A stretch of DNA of 25,152 nt from CAZTKP01 sp964614215 (GTDB lineage Bacteria; UBP6; UBA1177): contig CAZTKP010000022.1 of the NCBI GenBank assembly GCA_964614215.1, positions 1-25,152 on the forward strand. Reading direction: 5' to 3'. The translations under genes and the position numbers were made by a program. The notes under the pieces were generated by a model. The model was not told the DNA's origin, did not search any database, and saw only the letters and a list, made by a program, of their open reading frames with translations. This document shows positions 22,496-25,152 of this stretch, in pieces. The first letter of the stretch is position 1, and every line of letters begins with the position of its first letter.

Positions 22496-24589
22496 ATGCT
22501 GAAGTTACTTGTTTTTCTTCTGACAACGGTTTTCATTTCCTGTGGTGAAAACAGTGTTGATAAAGTAAGAGATACATTTTATGAAGAATGGACCGTTTAC
22601 TGGGGTTTTGGTGAGTCTGTACAAAATGACCTCGGAAAAAGTGTTGCAGTTTCAAAAGACGGCTCGATTTTTGTTGCAGGCGACAATATCGAATTTTCTT
22701 ACCAGAGTGAAAGCTTAGAAAATGACGATAAACCATTCTTTCTCACAAAAATATCTCCTGACGGAACAATTATTTGGAGCGTTCTCAATGATTCAATCGG
22801 TACAGTAATTGAAGGAAAAACTATTGCCACTGATAGCAGGAATAACTGCTTTGTAGTAAGTAACCGCAATGACTATTTGCTTATTACAAAATTCAACAAT
22901 GCCGGCACAATTGTATTAAGCCGTCCATTCGATAAAAAATTTTATATTCGAAGTATTGCAATTGATAAATCAGGAAATATTTTTGTCGGCGGTATCAACG
23001 ATACTTCAAAAAAACCTTATTTAATGAAAACTGATAGTGAAGGCATCAAATTGTGGGAAAGAGAATGGGACGAAGAAAACCATTTAATGGTCGAATCGGT
23101 TGCCGTTGATATTTCAGGCAATGTTTATGTTGTGGGCAGAACAGAAGACAATTCTGATTCAGAAGGTGGCGGAGATAGAAGTGAAAGCTTTATCGTTAAA
23201 TTTGACGGTAATGGCAAAAAATTATGGAGCAAAAACTGGGGCGTACCCGAAAAATGGACAATCGGCAATTCAATTTCTGTCGATACTGATGGTTATGTCT
23301 TTGTTTCAGGAATGACTTCAGGTACTTATGAGGGAAATGAGTCATCCGGAGATACTGATATTTTTGTCACAAAATTCAACATAGCATCTGAAATAGAGTG
23401 GACAAAACAGTTTGGAACTGACGCCTGGGATTCAGGATATTCATTGACTGTTGATGGAAAAGGTCATGTTGTTGTCACCGGCAGTGCTTCAAATAGTGAA
23501 TATTGCAAAAACGAAGAATGTCGTGAGTCATTTCTTATTTCAGTGTTTGATTATGATGGAAATAATAAATATTTAAAAGAATGGAGTAATGGCGAACAAA
23601 GTAATATTTTTTCAATTTCATCTGATATGAAAGGAAATGTCTTTTTCACAGGACACAACGAGAATTCTGATAATGAAGGATCTGTTTTCCTGACCCGTTT
23701 TTCTTTGAATGGATCAGACACAGAGATAGTTGATAATGAAAACAACGATGAAGATTTTGAAATTGACGAAGAAAATTGCAGACAGCCAAATGGCGGAATC
23801 AGCAACTTTGCAATTGTCACCTACGAAGAAGATAAGTGTGCAAACCCAGGTGAAAGAACATTTAAGATGCTTCATCTTGTTGAGCCTGCTGACCACCCGA
23901 TAGTTGATTCTCAAAATCCTGAAATGATCTGTTCAATGACCATTGACAGTATTGTTGGCGGAGAAATCGAAAACTTTTCCGCTGATGCCACGATCCCTGA
24001 ATCAGATTATTATTATGTTTCAGAAAATCAGAAATACACTGATGTTTCCGGTAAAGCCGAGGGTGAAAAATGCTGGAATGCCGACAGATACACAATAAGA
24101 TTTAACGGATATGACAAGGAAATGTTTATTGATTCAATGATAGGAAAAAAAATCACGTTTTATACAATCTGGAGTTATTGGGGAATGGCAAAAGTCGCAG
24201 CTGTTTCTCACGAAGACGGCACCTGGATTGCTGTGAATGGCATTATGCCTGACAAATTCAGTCTGAAACCTGATTCCATCGTATACAGATCAACAATGCT
24301 TGATTGTGCCACATTATGTGTTTACGGGTATGGACTTGATGAAGATATCCCTAATTACACAATTCAGCCTCCTGTTCAGTTTGATATTGATGGTGTTGAT
24401 GATGTAATTCTAATAAGAAATGGTGAAAGCCAAATCATCGGAGATTTTGAGTATTATGCTGATTTCAGCGTTGCAATTTCAGACAAAGATCCTGATGGAA
24501 AATTCACTGTAGGAGCCGATTATGACCCTCTCCCTTCCCAAAACGGTCAGTTCTACTTTTCAATTCTAAACATTGACGCGTTGAAATAA
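22496..24589 (+). CDS. SBBP-type beta-propeller lipoprotein with unknown C-terminal domain
   Basis: This is a 697-residue lipoprotein; the signal ends TVFISC (Cys16), and the following GENSV matches the GENAV of the RCC1 lipoprotein. Residues about 40-410 contain seven repeats with the SBBP strand pattern, for example ESVAVDISGNVYVVG, NSISVDTDGYVFVSG and YSLTVDGKGHVVVTG, which should close one seven-bladed propeller. An acidic linker (about 412-432) leads to a C-terminal region of about 260 residues with several Cys and many aromatic beta strands; I do not recognise it. AAGGAGG lies five bases before the ATG. The gene ends 3 bases before the next exported protein. Likely a cell-surface protein; ligand unknown. 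Confidence 0.86.
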   Translation: MLKLLVFLLTTVFISCGENSVDKVRDTFYEEWTVYWGFGESVQNDLGKSVAVSKDGSIFVAGDNIEFSYQSESLENDDKPFFLTKISPDGTIIWSVLNDSIGTVIEGKTIATDSRNNCFVVSNRNDYLLITKFNNAGTIVLSRPFDKKFYIRSIAIDKSGNIFVGGINDTSKKPYLMKTDSEGIKLWEREWDEENHLMVESVAVDISGNVYVVGRTEDNSDSEGGGDRSESFIVKFDGNGKKLWSKNWGVPEKWTIGNSISVDTDGYVFVSGMTSGTYEGNESSGDTDIFVTKFNIASEIEWTKQFGTDAWDSGYSLTVDGKGHVVVTGSASNSEYCKNEECRESFLISVFDYDGNNKYLKEWSNGEQSNIFSISSDMKGNVFFTGHNENSDNEGSVFLTRFSLNGSDTEIVDNENNDEDFEIDEENCRQPNGGISNFAIVTYEEDKCANPGERTFKMLHLVEPADHPIVDSQNPEMICSMTIDSIVGGEIENFSADATIPESDYYYVSENQKYTDVSGKAEGEKCWNADRYTIRFNGYDKEMFIDSMIGKKITFYTIWSYWGMAKVAAVSHEDGTWIAVNGIMPDKFSLKPDSIVYRSTMLDCATLCVYGYGLDEDIPNYTIQPPVQFDIDGVDDVILIRNGESQIIGDFEYYADFSVAISDKDPDGKFTVGADYDPLPSQNGQFYFSILNIDALK

Positions 24590-24592
24590 CCA

Positions 24593-25152
24593 ATGAAAAA
24601 ACACGTTTTCATCAGATTTCTGATTTTTTTCATTCTTTTTGCCGGTGCGATTGAAGCAAAACCAGTGAAAGAGGATGAAAAAGATAATGCGATAACGGTT
24701 TTCGGAGCTTTTAACACATTTACAGTTTCCAGCTGTTCAACGACAGACAAGTACATTCAGGGAAGTGTGGGAGCAAAATACGATCGTAAACTTGATGAAA
24801 ATGTCACAATACATGTTTCAGGAACGTACTCCAGATCGAAGAGAATAGAGCACAAAGTGGATTCGGATGAAGACAATGTTAACAGTGATGATCTGGAACA
24901 AATTAACAATAGCGGCATGGGCTCAATGGGCATCTCATACAGTACAAAATACTTCAGAATGAGAACTGATTTCATGCTGAGCGTCTGGAAAGAGGATTTT
25001 GAAAATAAGCTAGATAGAATTGAATACAAGCCGATGGGTGGACTTCTTCTTGAAGCGGGCAGACTGGACAAATTCTGGATCTCGACAGGAATTTATCATC
25101 CGGAGTATCCTTTCGGTCTTTTTCAGGGAGCAATAAACGGAAAAGGAAAAAC
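24593..25152 (+). CDS. Exported, probably outer-membrane beta-barrel protein (cut by window edge)
   Basis: The frame opens at ATG 24593 and stays open to the window end (186 complete codons). The first 22 residues are a signal peptide (MKKHVFIRFLIFFILF, cleavage probably after IEA). The mature part has alternating strands typical of a barrel, for example QGSVGAKYDRKL, VTIHVSGTYSRSK, MGISYSTKYFRMRTDFMLSVW and GLLLEAGRLDKFWISTGIYH, with an acidic loop containing VDSDEDNVNSDD. No family is recognised. It follows the SBBP lipoprotein by 3 bases without its own ribosome site, so coupled translation is likely and the two products may work together. The C-terminus, where the barrel signature would show, is outside the window. 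Confidence 0.7.
   Translation, partial: MKKHVFIRFLIFFILFAGAIEAKPVKEDEKDNAITVFGAFNTFTVSSCSTTDKYIQGSVGAKYDRKLDENVTIHVSGTYSRSKRIEHKVDSDEDNVNSDDLEQINNSGMGSMGISYSTKYFRMRTDFMLSVWKEDFENKLDRIEYKPMGGLLLEAGRLDKFWISTGIYHPEYPFGLFQGAINGKGK

Overview
The window is AT-rich DNA from a Gram-negative (two-membrane) bacterium. The evidence is a LamB-type porin, nine predicted lipoproteins, a second beta-barrel-like protein at the right edge and a TlpA-type periplasmic thioredoxin. The lipoprotein style (RCC1 and SBBP propellers, PPC-like domains, Cys-rich modules, Thr-Gly-Asp/Asn and Ser-Asp linkers) recalls Myxococcota or other former deltaproteobacteria. No rRNA or marker gene in the window fixes the taxon, so that is inference. 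Coding is dense: no stretch over 300 bases lacks a gene, and the longest gaps are about 150 bases.

Left end (1-1140): the tail of an unrecognised gene meets, stop to stop, a MNT-HepT type toxin-antitoxin pair. Its antitoxin gene carries an extra RelB/DinJ-like DNA-binding domain at the N-terminus and has a strong promoter. Next, reading leftwards on the minus strand (1148-6181), is a starch/maltodextrin cluster: an MFS transporter, a LamB-like porin with its own promoter, and a GH13 alpha-amylase lipoprotein. Upstream of it are tandem tRNA-Gln(CTG) and tRNA-Glu(CTC) genes, lying directly behind a small exported protein.

The minus-strand run continues upstream (6505-12561). It begins with a MalG-type ABC permease without MalE, MalF or MalK, then a repeat-rich lipoprotein whose C-terminus looks like a CBM25/26 starch-binding module, a CoA-binding protein, a TlpA-like thioredoxin overlapping a large PPC-like lipoprotein, a coiled-coil lipoprotein and the small exported protein. 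Together with the amylase cluster this suggests starch is bound at the surface, cut, passed through the porin and imported.

Divergent from malG is a two-gene plus-strand operon, glycerol kinase and a monoacylglycerol-lipase-like hydrolase, which fits use of glycerol from lipids. It converges with an M23 (MepM/Csd3-like) cell-wall peptidase with no intervening base. A class III sirtuin (cobB) follows divergently.

The right end (17555-25152) is a plus-strand island of surface-type proteins: an RCC1 lipoprotein with 14 blades and one Cys pair per blade, three tandem paralogous Cys-rich lipoproteins, a seven-repeat SBBP lipoprotein with an unknown C-terminal domain, and the start of an exported beta-rich protein. 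A short relic of a lost paralog of the SBBP gene lies just before it, and two unrelated genes in the island share a duplicated promoter-leader. This island, the starch-binding lipoprotein and the RelB-MNT fusion are the most unusual parts.
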